Origin: Austropuccinia psidii
Taxonomy: Eukaryota; Basidiomycota; Pucciniomycetes; Pucciniales; Sphaerophragmiaceae
Reading direction: 5' to 3'
Assembly (NCBI GenBank): GCA_023105745.1
Contig: JALGQZ010000001.1
Span: 54,878,937 to 54,942,936 of the forward strand
Length of the DNA: 64,000 nt
A model generated the notes under the pieces. The model searched no databases. It was not told where the DNA came from and was given only the letters and a program-made list of their open reading frames with translations. Of this stretch, positions 49,622 to 62,429 are shown piece by piece. The stretch's first letter is position 1. Each line of letters begins with the position of its first letter. The translations under genes and the position numbers were made by a program.

Positions 49622-51534
49622 TGTGGGCCTTTGAGATATCAACACATATACAAAAAGTTCACAAGAAAACTTAACAATAATTATGTGAAAATAAGTGAAA
49701 ATGCCATAAATAGGCATAAATTTTAAATTAGCTTAGAATCTAAAGATTAATAATTTTAAATGAATTACACCATAAGAATATTCATGATAAAATATACATA
49801 TATTATTTTTATGGAATATTTTTAAAGTCAATACTTAATGAGTAATAAGTAAAAATGCCACCAAAAAGACATGAATTATTATTTATCTCAGAAGCAAATG
49901 AAACCAAATATAAAAGAAATTTAACCATTTGATTCCCATTGAAAACTATAAATATAAATTTTATGTCATTTTTGTAAAGTCAATATTTAAGGAAATAGCC
50001 AGAATATATGCCTTTTTATGGCCAGTGCATATATTGATGGCTTTTAGGTCACATCTCTTGAAATACACATCATAAATAGTTAAACAAAAAACAAAGTTAC
50101 CACACAATTACTGTAGAAATACAGATATAAACTTTCTTTGACAAGCTACAAACAAGGCTATAACCTGTAAGGGCTTATTGAATAAAATTACTGTGGCTGT
50201 TGAGCACTTTCTTGTGTAAGTGGTCTAAGCTTAGAATAAAGTCTATATTCAGTTCTAACAGCTCATAAGTGACAAATGATGTATTTTAATCCACTATATT
50301 CAAGGTAAAACCCTTTAAAATCATGGTTTGAAGTTTAAAATAGTGAATCTCAACAGAAAAGATGGGTTACAAGAAAAATCATCCAAAATATAGTTTTAAT
50401 GATGTAATAAAATTCTCTTGGAATTTAAATCATGATATTTTAAGCTATCAGAATCCGCTCTCCAATTGTCTGTAGCGTGTATAACTTGAAAGATATTAAT
50501 GATCCATATTTAAGCTTAAAATTGATTATTTATGATCACTCACTGTAATCTTATTTTATGTTTAACAGTTATATAAATAAATTATGATTAATACCAATAA
50601 AATAATCCAATATTACTCTTCCTCCAAGCTTATGATGTCATCAAACTTAAAGTTATAGTGATAACTCTACATAATGACATGATAATGAGATAAGATGGTT
50701 GAAATATGATTTAATCATCACTAAACCTTTAAATACTGATCAATTACAGTGGATAGAATCATTACATATCTACTGAAATACTTTTTCATTCTAGGAGGGA
50801 ATACTTTACTATAAATACAGCTCCTTTTACTGTATTTCCCCCTCAGAAACATCAAAAACATTAAATTAAAATATTATTTCTTTATTCTTTATATATAGAT
50901 TAATTATATTGTTAAAGACCAAAGCTCATCTTCATTATAATCACAAATATTTACGTGATTACATCACATTTTCATGGTTTTTGTTAAAATTCTCTCTGAA
51001 AACTCTAAATCCCCATGAAAGCAAGAATATTTGTAATATCTTTTAATTTTATTTGTAAATAAAAGTTGAATAAGTTGTATTTAATTTATTTGGCATAAAT
51101 ACATCCAAAAGTATCATATTAAGTGTCAAAAGTAGCATATTTTCACTTATTATAATATTGATTAGTATTTATATTGATATAGAACTTTAATATTAATGAT
51201 ATTATTGTTATAAATTGTTTTTTATTACTAAATCACAATTTCTTATGCATTTATTATTTTTTGGTTACAATAATAAATTCCCATAAATATATTAAAGGTA
51301 CCCTATATTAATTATGAAATATCAAAACATTTATTTTTATTATATTATTCTTTTATAATATACGTTATATTATTTCATTTATTCAATAATATATTTATTC
51401 TACGCCATTATTATAATAATTCTTTATTATTGTAATTATCATTATCTCATTCTTAAAGCTTTATAAGGAAATTAATAGTACAATAAGCAAAATATTTGTA
51501 ATATTCTCTTATTGTTTCATTGTCAAACCTTACA
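49622..51534 (+). mobile_element. solo gypsy LTR, family G1, opposite orientation
   Basis: 1913 bp. Starts TGTGGGCCTTTGAGATATC, ends TTGTCAAACCTTACA. Flanks TATTT and CATTT are a 5-bp target duplication with one C/T difference. It is the best-preserved example of the family's 3' edge (TTACA) and lies inverted to the solo LTR at 44,746-47,096. Confidence 0.85.
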
Positions 51535-51675
51535 CATTTCCTCCTTACCACCAATATTTGGATTTATCCTCCAAGGTGAAATCAGGAAAATTTCTCCAAA
51601 CCTGACCTGAAAGGTATCACCTCCAGTTGGAGCTATCTACCTATCATAAAATTAAGCATGAGAGACACTCAGGGC

Positions 51676-51897
51676 CTACATTTCACAAAAATTAGAGAAA
51701 TATCTTATCAGGCAAATTTCCTCTTCAACAGGAGCACCTGTCAATTTTTTTAAAAAAACAACAGAGGCATTGGCTTGGGTGCTGAAAATTGAGAGCTTAA
51801 TACTGTCGCCAGGAAGAATAGGTATTCTGTTTCTCAAATGGATAAGTTTCTCATGGTTTTCAATGGTTCCTAACATGTCTCCAACATAGATTCTCAT
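51676..51897 (-). CDS. small protein-like ORF of unknown origin
   Basis: 73 codons from ATG 51,897 (MRIYVGDMLGTIENHEKL). It contains RIPILPGDSIKLSIFS and GAPVEEEICLIRYF, a residue mix that looks like a real beta-rich domain and not random AT-rich translation. TATATAA lies only a few bases before the ATG, too close to act as its TATA box. It sits alone between a solo LTR and the 3' LTR of the next gypsy element. Probably an exon or fragment of a gene disrupted by these insertions; I cannot name it. Confidence 0.3.
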   Translation of the reverse strand: MRIYVGDMLGTIENHEKLIHLRNRIPILPGDSIKLSIFSTQANASVVFLKKLTGAPVEEEICLIRYFSNFCEM

Positions 51898-51971
51898 GGT
51901 TTATATAAGTGTCTCAGAATTAAAGATAGGGATTATTATTCAACTTCTTTCATATCCTGATCAAGTACTTA

Positions 51972-53877
51972 TGTAAGATGTGTCTATGAGACTTGTCGAT
52001 AATATTACTATTAATCAACAGTACTATGACTGTTCTTATGAAATATAATAATAAACATTATTATAACCACAATTAAATAATTATGTAAATAATTATTCCT
52101 TTTACTTGCTATACACTACTAGTAACTATAACAGCAAGCAGTAACTGTCTACGAGAATCAATTACAAGAAGAATTTGATAATAAATCTTCTTTATTAAAT
52201 GAATAAAATTATTTTAATATATAATTATCTTTTACAAGAATAATTATAAGAATAACAGTTGAAGAAAACTATTACTAGAGAAAAGATTTATGAATTAAAA
52301 CAAAACACTCACTAATACTCCAAAGAACTTATTGAAAGATAACAGTAGATAAATTTGACAAGTAATTGTTGATTTAAAGGATCAAAATTGATTTATAACA
52401 GTATTACAACAAATTATAGTTAATTTCTATGATTTCACGTCTTTCTGACTGATTTCTGAAAGAATAAAACACTTAAGAAATAGTTTTAACTAATACTTAC
52501 TTGTGTGGTAAGAAAGGTATAATATAATAATGTGATGATCTGGAAAAAACAGCAAGAGGAGGCCTCTTTTAAGTCTAAGACAGCTCACAGAGGCATGCCT
52601 TGGAGAAAACCAAAAACCAGTCAGTGAGAAATCAATAAACCTTTTTGGATTATTGATTTCATCATCTGTTGTCACTTAAGATTATCATAATCACTTAATT
52701 GAGGCTTTTACATGACTACCAACCAATTTATGGTTAAGAATAAGAGGAGTAAAAACTTTAAATCTTCTTTTCCTCAAAAGTAATCATTCATTTCTTAAAG
52801 TTATCAATGGTATTGGAAATTTCATCACAGAATGTATTTTCTGTGAATTTTTAAAGATTCAGTATTTCATGTGGAATCATCAAAAATGGACTGTAAGTAA
52901 AACTTCTAATTTTACTTATTAAAGTGTAATTCTTTTTAGTTTTTATATGAATTATACATTTATTAATTGGTCCTGAAGTCTCAGAAAGATTCATTAAGAA
53001 TTGTGTTTTTAATGAATTTTTGAAGTTTTTACCTCATTACTACATAGAATTGCAAATAGGAGTATATGGCTGGTTGCTATGAGGTAAATAAATGGATAAT
53101 AGTCCAAAAAGGGGTTTAATTGCTCTTTTGAGGTTTATCCATGGTAAGCCATTAATAATTGACATGGTTACAGGAGTCTAAGTTGTTTTTTACCTCCTTG
53201 GCACGTCAAAATATCAGGTTATTTGCTATTTTCTTATGATATACTGAAGTTGGAACATGGTAAGCAGTTCCCAAAAGGTTTTAGTTTACTAATTGTTCCA
53301 ATATAATCCATGGATCCAAGCTTTGGAGCTGTCCACGCCTCAGAGGCCTCAGAAGTTAGTTACCCTGGCTCTCTTTGATGTATTTTGTCCCCTTGCCTAT
53401 TTTCTATGTCAAAATAGAATTTTAAGCTTCAAGTGAGATATCCACTATGGGTGTACCAAAAGTGCATATAGAAATACCATAATATTAAGTGCTCAAAACA
53501 TGCATAAAGCTATTCTTAGTTTATATGTAACATGGGATTTCTCACTTTCCCATTATTTTGGCGTGAAATTTAGAAAAACAGAAGTTTTCACAAATTCTTT
53601 ATGTGGTATTGAAGTATTTTCCATATTACCACCTCAAAGAGTTGATTTGAGCTTATTCACTCTATGGAGCTTCCCTAGGTGAATTTTTGTGTAGAATCCA
53701 AATCTTGCCTTAAATCCATCAATTTACTTACTCAATGAAAGGTTATTCATCTTTGCTGAAATCAAAAATTATGGATTCTGAATATATGCATGACTTATGA
53801 ATTATGCATAGTTCAGAATTTTTTTTCAGATAATTGTGGCCTATTTGGGTATGTAAAAATATTCCTCAAGGCTCACA
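51972..53877 (-). repeat. 3' LTR of the G2 element
   Basis: Minus strand TGTGAGCCTTGAGGAATATT ... CATCTTACA. Colinear with 60,523-62,426 throughout. Confidence 0.88.
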
Positions 53878-53892
53878 TTCCCTCCCACCAAA
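53878..53892 (-). other. polypurine tract of the G2 element
   Basis: Minus strand GGTGGGAGGGAA directly before the 3' LTR start. Confidence 0.75.
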
Positions 53893-54021
53893 AAATAAAA
53901 TTGTACTACAATTTTACTAATGGTATCAAGAAGAAAAAGGCCCCAAAGGGGGTTAATGTGCACTGTCCAACCTCTTGAAATTACTCAGATCAAGTAATTT
54001 CAAGCACATTTATAGACATCT

Positions 54022-57000
54022 TCAGGCTTGTGGCCTTCTTTCATGTCTAAATTTTTTTAAGAGTTTATCTGAGTCAGGTATTTCTGATTCTTCCAGCCAT
54101 TCATCTTCATGTACTGGATTTCTATATCTAACAAGATATTCTCTTTGATTTTCACCTCTAAGTCTCCTTTCTTTAATGAGTTTCTTTATCTTTCTGTATT
54201 CATTCTGTTCCACTGGTGGTACAGTTAAAGGAGTTGGGTTCCTTAAAGGGATCAGTTTATTGTCAGTTGATTGATAAGTTTTTATCAAGCTGACTGGAAA
54301 GGTGTGGTGGTTATTTTCCAATTAACCACTCAATTCCACTTGAACTGCATTTGTTCTATGTAAGGCAACAATAACAAAAGGTCCTACATACAAATCTTGC
54401 AGTTTCTTTGGGCCTTTGATATTATTAAAATTCAAGGTTGAAACTAGAACTAAGTCCCTTACTTTGAAGTCTGGTACTGTGTGACTCTTGTCCCACTTCT
54501 GTTTTGCATAGTCAAAAGCATAATTCATACTCTGTTTTGCATGATGTTTCACTTTATCAAGCATTATCTTGAAGCTGGAAGCTTGAGGATGAATTTCAAT
54601 GAAGTCCTTCCTCATTTTGTCTGCTGGCAGTCTTGGATTCCATCCTTTTTCTAACATAGCAGGAGTTTGGCCTGTAGGGAATGGACTCATGTCTTATATG
54701 CAAGTTCCAATGCAGGTATAAGAGTCACCAGTCATGGGTAAAGCCATTTGAGTTTGTGAATTCTAACCCATAAGCACAGAATCTCCTGAGCATGTCTTCT
54801 AAATTTTGAATCATTCTTTCTGCTAGTCCATCTGTTTGGGGGGATATGCTGTTGAGAATGATACCTTAGTCCCAGAAAATCTGTAAAGATTGGTCCAAAG
54901 TGCAGATGTGAATTTGGGATCTCTGTCACTCATAATATTCTTAAATAAATCTGTATGAGAGATACCTCTACTCCATAGAAGAAGAGCTGTATCCATAGAA
55001 GTGTCATATTCATGACATGGTAAGGATATGGGAGTTTTGCTATATCTGTCTACAATTACTAAACAAGAATCATAACTCTTGTACTCCCTTGGAGGAAGTG
55101 CTATGATCCAATCTATGTGAACTGCCCAAGGGGATTTTGGTTCTTTTATATGGATCATAAGTCCAAATTTCTTTCTTGTACTCCTGTTTGCTTTTTGGCA
55201 TCTGTCACAGGTATGGCAATATTCAATGGTCTCTTTTCTCCAAGATGCCCACCATGCACAGTTCTTCACTTTTCCAAGTGTTCTGTACTTTGACAGGTTT
55301 CCAGAGTAGATGCTATCATGGCATTGATGAAGAAGGGTATAGATAAGCAGTCTTCTACATAATGTCATTACACATGAATGTTTGGTTCTGTGGTAAATTA
55401 TTCCATCAAAAAAGTGAAATCTTCCTTCAGAATAGGAATTTTTCCAAACTTCATCCAGTGAATTGACTAAAGATATAGCTTTGCAGTCTTTATCTAATAA
55501 GGTGGTCATGATATGGCAATTGTCGTCTTTCTTATAAGATTCTCTGCCTTCTGAAAAGAGTTCAATCACAATGTCAGTTATGTTAATTCTTTCAATTGTA
55601 ATCTGTGGTTCTGCTTCCAAGGGTACATAAGCTTGGATATCAGGGGTATTGGCTAATTCCCACCTGCTCAGTCCATCACAATTCTTGTGAATGTAGTCAT
55701 GTTGCCTATACATTCTTGAATGGCTATTTGCCATCTCAACATATATCTGTTGGGAGTTTTACTGTTAGGAAGTTATTTCACAGCATTACAGTCAGTTATC
55801 ACTTCAAAAACACTGCCATCAAGGTATTATTGCAATTTCTAAAATGCCCATACCAAACATAAACACTCCATCTGGCTTGCACCATATCTGGCTTCTGTTG
55901 GTTTGATTTGTCTTGAGATGTAACAAACTGGTCCCTCTGTAGGTTTGTCATCAATAATTTGGACTTGATGTAGGGCTGCCCCTAATCCATCTCCACATGC
56001 ATTAATATGAAATTTAAAAGTTATATTGAAGTCAGGCATGAGGAGTAAAGGTGCTTCTGTAAGAGCTTTCCTTATCTTCTAAGAAGCTTCAATTCTCTCC
56101 TGTGTCATCTCAAATACTGTCTGTTCATCACATATTCTATAGAGCAACTTAACTATAATTGCAAAGTCTTTCAAGTTTTGCCAATAATAACTGGAAAATC
56201 CCAGAAAAGACATCATTGCTTTTTTACTCTCCTATTGGCTTAATTAACACTTCTCCCACCTTATTTTTGTTAATACCCAAGCTTAAACCAGAAACAATAT
56301 GTCCTAATGCTTTGAGTTCTTCAAAACCAAAATTGCATTTCTTGAGTGAAATTTTCTTATTTACCTCTGCAACTTTGTGAAGAACTCTCACAAGTCTTTC
56401 AAGGTTCAGAGACCATTAATCAGAACATATGATTATATCATCAATATACATGATAAGCAATCCTTCATATAATTCTGTGGGGAAGATGGTATTCATCATT
56501 CTTTGCTAATGAGAATGTGCATCCTTAATTCCAAATGGGATTCTGAGATACTCATAAATACCACAGTGAGTGATAATTCTAAGTAATCTCGTAGATTTAG
56601 GCATCAGAACATTTTAGTGAAAGCCTTTCAATGCATCCATTGATTTGATATACTTGGATTTAGAAAATTGGGTCAAGGTTTCTTTAATTCTAGGAATTGG
56701 ATACCTATCTGGAGCTGTTTAGGTGACCAATACTCTAAAATGTGAAACAATCCTTGATTTATCTTTATGCCAAGCAATAATGACAGGTGTTGTCACTTCA
56801 ACTTCTTCATTATGGCCTCCTTTCCTTGGTACCCCAAGTTGAATCAACTCTTGGATATGTTTTTCCGAGGCCTCTCTAGCTCTGGTACTGGGTGGATAAG
56901 CTGGTCTTCTAAGTACTGGAGGATATGGTCTGTCAATATTAAGAGTAATATCAACTTCATGCCCTTTTATAGTTCGTAATGGTTCATGATCAGAAGCAAA

Positions 57001-57560
57001 GGAATTCTTATATGTGTACAATACATCAATAAGAACATGTCTCATCTTTGGTGATAATGATGGATTAATTTGCGCTTCAACAAGTTTATTAAACATAATA
57101 TCTTCCTTATAAGTTTCTTTCAGAGAAGATATCACAGATATTTGCTTTTGCATATTGTAAAAAGCAAATTTTTGTCTTTTATTTTCTCCAGTTTTGAAAT
57201 ATCTGTCTTTGTGGTTATTGATGTCAATACCATAAATATTCAAGTAATTATTTCCAATCATGATGTGCTGACATGTGCAATTGTCCATTACTAAAATCCC
57301 ACTCTTCACTGTAACACTTCCTGCTGGGTGTGGAAGTCCAAGATTAGTGTCCAATATACCCAAAGGGTCCATATCATTACTGGCACTACTGAATTGTACA
57401 CCCTCTATTTGTAATAGATGATTTTTCCATCAAGGGAGTATGGCTCAAAGATAAAATTTTCCTAAACAAGTACACAATGCCCCTGTATCCAAATTTACTT
57501 TTGCTTCAATATCATTCATCAGGATTGATGTGATACAAGATGCTCCAGCCTTAGTGTATC
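54022..57560 (-). pseudogene. G2 pol: protease, RT, RNase H, integrase, chromodomain
   Basis: Protease with VNLDTGALCTC (near 57,495). RT N-terminal part at 56,719-57,372 (VDITLNIDRPYPPVLRRPAY), then RT core in pieces with stops to about 56,040; the active-site YIDD is intact (near 56,437). RNase H (55,839-56,039) reads [16 protein letters not shown], where the family has Asp at the Asn, a likely loss of a catalytic residue. Integrase (54,823-55,734) has a CHTCDRC finger and the Asp residues of AVHIDWIIALPP and IMSDRDPKF; the frame shifts in a C-run near 54,838 before AERMIQ. The C-terminus (54,022-54,690) contains KVRDLVLVSTLNF and a chromodomain (EYLVRYRNPVHEDEWLEE) that would direct insertion to modified chromatin. 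Several stops; not functional. Confidence 0.9.
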
Positions 57561-59932
57561 CTTTACCTCTAGCAGGTTTGGTTTTACACATTCCGGCATC
57601 CTGGATATTGATCAGGTTATGACAATCCTAACTGTACTGTGGTAAGTGAATATGGACTTCTGTCACCTCAAAGAAAGCTGTAATGTTTTCAATGGGATAG
57701 TCCTCTACGGGTGTGTCTTCAGAGACTGCAGAATCTAGGTCAGATTCTTCTTTCTCTTTGGTACACGAAACTTCTTCAATGACTTGAAATTAATTGATTT
57801 TTGTCTTTTTGGTGCAAGTGTTGGGTAAATTTGAAGTGCTTCCACATTTATGACACTTCAAGACAGTTCTTTCAGGTCTTCTGTCCTCTCTGGATATTTT
57901 TGGGACCATTGTGGACTCCATAGGGGTTTTAGTCCAAGTTTTACCAATTCTTGTTTCAGTAATCATATCTTCCATTGCATTAATGTAGTCCTCTGTTGAA
58001 CAGGGCTCTACAAATCTGCACTTGATAGCATGTTCCAGTTCTCCTCCACATTTTCTTAAAATTTTCATATTAATCATAGTTTTGGACATATCTGGGTGTA
58101 AGGCAGATAATCTGTCTTTTTGTTTGAAGACCAAGTAAATGGTTTATCTTTTTCTGAGTGAAAACTGGCACTTTCATAAGCATTCTCTATTTTAAACCTC
58201 CAAGAATTATTGGCCCATTTGGTAATCACTTCAGATTTCCACCAAGACATGTCATGTTTTCCATGATCTTGTCTCATCTTGTAATACCATTTCTTTGCAG
58301 TTCTGGTAAACAGAGAGTGGAATTTTCCCACTATAATTTCATCAGGTATGTGAAAATCTTCTTGCAACATATCAATAGTTCTGATGAACTCAATATGGTT
58401 GTATTCTCCTTCACCAGAGAATGTTGGCCATTGTTCCAATTTGAGAATATCTTTTGCAGAGATACCATTTTCTCCTAGAAAAGGGTTCAGACTTTCTTTC
58501 ACAGAAAGCTTTTCTTCAGTCAAAGGTGTGGAATGTCTTGGCATATGTAGATTTCATTCATAATTCTTATGAAGTTCCTCCACTTGTGCAAGTATTTCCT
58601 CATTTAATTTCTTCCTTTCACTGTCACTTCTTGCCAAATGTGTGGAAAATTGACTTGTATTCTCAGCCACTGCAAAAACATAGTCTTTCAGAGCTCTAAG
58701 TTCATCATTGTTGTTTCTTGTGGAAAAACCTTTGATTCCATCATCTTGGTAATGATATTTAGTCTCAATTCTGTCACATGTATTGACAATTAATTCCAGT
58801 TTGGCAATTACAGACTTATGCATTTCAGCGAATTGTTTGTCATTCTGTTTCAAGTCATTAATGTTCAAAGTCATTTCAGTTAACCTTGCATCAATTTTAC
58901 CAATTTCTACATTAATACTAGTTTTAAAAAAATGCATTTATTGTATTATTTCCATAGAAAGGTTCTGTTCATCCTTTCCTGCACATTGGCTGTGAATTCC
59001 ATAAGAGTACTGGCCATATTGAAGACACTGTCCACAGCTGAAGGCTCCAATTTGGGGATCCTGTACCCTTGTGGGTAAGGTCTGTGCCAATTGGCTTTGC
59101 CTTTGCCCTTTCCTTGATGGTTCTTGAGACCTTTCTTCTGCTTCTGAGGTCCTTTGGACTCATCCTTGGACACTTCTGGAGCAGGTTTGGAGCTGGTAGA
59201 GGCCACTGGGCCTTCTGTCTCCAAAGCTGGAGTCATTTCCAACTCCTTCTTCTGGTCTATGCATAAAAGACTTTGGTTCTTCGACCAATTCTTTATCTTT
59301 GTGACTCTGTCTTTGAAAGACAATGGGCTCCAAACTCTTAAGAGTTCTATGGTCTTCACCTGATTCATAAAGCTCTTGATGTGTATGTAGGAGTTCATGG
59401 CCCCCTTCCAAAGGCTTGGGCATATTTCCCACTCCTCTGCTTTGGCTGCTCTGAACCAATTTTTGTATTGGCATTGATAAATTTCTATTTCTGCCACTTG
59501 AAAGTGGTTCAGCCCTTAAAATATTATCATTAATCAGTCCAGATTCAGAATTCACATCAACGTTTGTGGGTACAGACCTTGGGGAAGGGGGGAAACTCTG
59601 GAATCCTCCATATGTGTCTTTCTTGAGGAAGATTTGACACTTCTGGATTTGGTCTTGCCTCTTCCTTGTCCACATCCATCTGGTTGGACTGAATAGTTGC
59701 TTCATTTCTGGTATGCACCATTTTTCTGTAAATTCAAGAGAAAAAGTGAAATAAAATGACAGAACCACACACCTTTTGGTGGTAATTTAGGTTGTTCTGT
59801 TCTGAAGAAAGTGCTTCTCGTAGAAATTTGCACTTCAATGCTCTCTTCAGATTCTGCTTCTGAATATTCTGGACTAGTAATATATCTCTTAATGAGCTTA
59901 TTACCGGCTGCACTGAATTTTATTAAAGACAC
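57561..59932 (-). pseudogene. G2 gag, with a spliced first exon
   Basis: Exon 1 (59,772-59,932; NKLIKRYITSPEYSEAESEE) ends in LPPK at a donor GTGTGTGG (59,771) with a probable acceptor TTTACAG about 50 bp on. Exon 2 is broken into overlapping frames: a Ser/Gln-rich part (59,160-59,700), a basic stretch, a coiled coil (58,554-58,937), then the gag core QWPTFSGEGEYNHIEF and KKWYYKMRQ (58,074-58,544) and a zinc knuckle CHKCGSTSNLPNTC in which the expected His is Asn (about 57,845). The layout matches gag at 25.5-27.9 kb. Frameshifts lie near 59,500, 58,945, 58,550 and 58,100. Confidence 0.85.
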
Positions 59933-60303
59933 TACAAAAAATTCATAAAAGAGAAAAAAAAATATTTTTATGCTTTTTAAAATATTTTAAAGATTTTTAT
60001 AAGTTTTCTTTTTTAATATTAAAAAACTTAATCTTTTCCAAGAAAAAGAATTAAAATTCAAGATTTTGATTCAAAATTAATTCATAGTTACTCACAGAAT
60101 AATTTTATACGTTTTTGGATGTGAAAAAGCCACGTGTAAAACAATATAAAATCAAACCAAATTTCTCAATGAAAAAGATTTTAAAAACAATTTCAAAAAT
60201 AAAGATTATTTTAACTTCAAATTGAAAGAAAAAACCTATTAAATTAATATATTTTACACCTTAAATATATATTAAATAAGTGTACAAGGTTCAAAAAACA
60301 CGG

Positions 60304-60522
60304 CCAGGCCCCCAAATGTAAGATGTAGTAGGTATGGTGGTTTTTTAGAACAAAAAAAAAGAATTCTAGAATATGATTAAAGCCAAGTCTATGGATAAAA
60401 TCATGGCCATGCCCCCAAATGTTAGATGTGGGTAGGTATGGCAGTTTTTAGAACACAAAAAATGAAGTCCAGAATATGATTAAAGCAAAGTCTATGGTTA
60501 AAATCACAGCCAGTCCCCCAAA
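60304..60522. repeat. 103-bp tandem triplication of the primer-site/LTR-end block
   Basis: CCAGGCCCCCAAATGTAAG (60,304), CCATGCCCCCAAATGTTAG (60,407) and CCAGTCCCCCAAATGGAAG (60,510) are 103 bp apart. The first two are each followed by about 85 bp of shared sequence (GTAGGTATGG ... TTTTTAGAAC ... AGAATATGATTAAAGC); the third runs straight into the 5' LTR. Each block is the junction of primer site and LTR end. Confidence 0.85.
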
Positions 60523-62426
60523 TGGAAGTATGCCTATGAAACTGTTGATACTATTACTATCAATCAACAGTATTATGACTGTTCTTATTAAATATAATAA
60601 TAAAAACCATTATAACCACAATTAAATGATTAAAAAATTATTTCTTTGACATGTTATAAACTACTAGTGATTATAACATTAAACAGTAATTGTCTACAAG
60701 AATCAATTTCAAGAAGAATGTATTAATAAAACCTTATTTTATTAAAATAATGAAATTATTATAACATATAATTATCTTTTACAAGAATAATTATAAATGT
60801 AACTCTTGAAGAACACTATTAATAGAGAAAAACTTAAATAATTATGATAAATAACTCATTATTAATCCAATGAACCTTCTAGAAGATGACAGTAGAGAGA
60901 TTCGACGTAGAATTGTGGATTTAATTGATCAAAATTACTTTATATTAATAGCTCAACAATATATGGTTGTTTCTGATGATTTGGTGTCTTTCTGATTTAT
61001 TTCTGAAAGAATAAAACACTTAAGAAATAGTTTAACTAATACTTACGTGTTGGTACTAAAGGTATTATTGAATAATGTGATGATTTTGGAAAAAACAGCA
61101 AGAGGAAGCCTCTTTTAAGTCTAATACAGCTCACAGAGGCCTTCCATGGAGGAAACTGAAAAACCAGTGAGTGAGAAAACAATAAACCTTTTTTTATTAT
61201 TGATTGCATCATCTGTTTTCACATAAGATTATCATAATTACTTCATTGAGGCTTTTATGTGACTACCAACCCATTTATGGTTAAGAATAAAAGGAGTAAA
61301 AATTTTAAGTCTTCTTTTTTTCCAAAATAATCACTTATTTCTCAAAGTTATCAATTTTATTAGAAAATTTCATCACAGAATGTATTTTCTGTAAGTTTAT
61401 AAGATTCTGTGTTTCACATGGAATCACCAAAAATGGACTGTAAGTAAAGCTTTGAGCTTTACATATAAAAGTAAAATTGTTTTTGGTTTCTATATTAATT
61501 ATACAGGTCTTTATTGTTCCTGAAAGCTGCAGAAAGATTCATTAAAAATTGTATTTTTAATGAATTTTTGAAGTTTTTACCTCATTTCTATGTAGAATTG
61601 CAAATAGCAGTATATGCCTGGTTGCTATGAGTTAAATCAAGGGATACTAGTCCAAAAGGGTTTCAATCACGGTTTTGGGGTTTATACATGGTAATTGATT
61701 AAGAATTGACATGGATACAGGAGTCTAAGTTGCTCTTTACCTCCTTGGCACATCAAAATAACATGTTATTTGCTATTTCTTATGATTTACTGAAGTTGTG
61801 ACATTGTAACCAAGTTCCCAAAACGTTTTAGTTTACTAATTGGGCCAGGATAATTCATGAATCCAAGCTTTGGAGCTCGTCATGCCTCAGAGGCCTCAGA
61901 GGTTGGGTACCCTGGCCCTCTTTGATGTCTTTTGTCCCCCTTTGACTATTTTTCATGTCAAAATATAAATTCAAGCTCAAAGTGAGATATCCACTATGGG
62001 TGTACCAAAAGTGAATTTAAGAATACCATAATATTAAGTGCCACAAACATGCATAACACTATTCTTAGTGTGTATATAACATGGGATTTCTCACATTCCC
62101 ACTATTTTTGCATGAAATTGAGAAAAACAAAATTTTTCACAGATCTTTTACATGGTATTGAAGTATTTTCCTTATTACCAACTCAAAGAGCTGATTTGAG
62201 CTCATCCACTCTATGGAGATACCCTATGTGACATTTTGTGTAGAATCCAAATCTGGCCTGAAATCCATGGATTTACTGCCTCAATAAAATATTATTCATC
62301 TTTTCTGAAATCAAAAAGGATGAATTTTAAATATGTGCATGACTTATGAGTTATGCATAGTTCAGAATTTATTTTTAAGATAATTGTGGCCGATTCGGGG
62401 ATGTAAAGTATACCTCAAGGCTCACA
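60523..62426 (-). repeat. 5' LTR of the G2 element
   Basis: Minus strand TGTGAGCCTTGAGGTATAC ... CATACTTCCA. The end differs slightly from the 3' LTR (CATCTTACA). Colinear with 51,972-53,877. Confidence 0.88.
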
Positions 62427-62429
62427 CTG

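Larger units (their letters stand above)
51972..62426 (-). mobile_element. full-length, decayed Ty3/gypsy chromovirus (family G2)
   Basis: 10,455 bp, minus strand. LTRs 51,972-53,877 and 60,523-62,426, about 1.9 kb each, clearly diverged (roughly 15-20 percent over a stretch compared by eye). Order from the 5' LTR: repeated leader, spliced gag, protease, RT, RNase H, integrase, chromodomain, polypurine tract, 3' LTR. Flanks ACTTA and CTGTG do not match, so no target duplication survives. Right of it lies gag of another gypsy copy, so it probably inserted into, or recombined with, that element. Confidence 0.92.
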
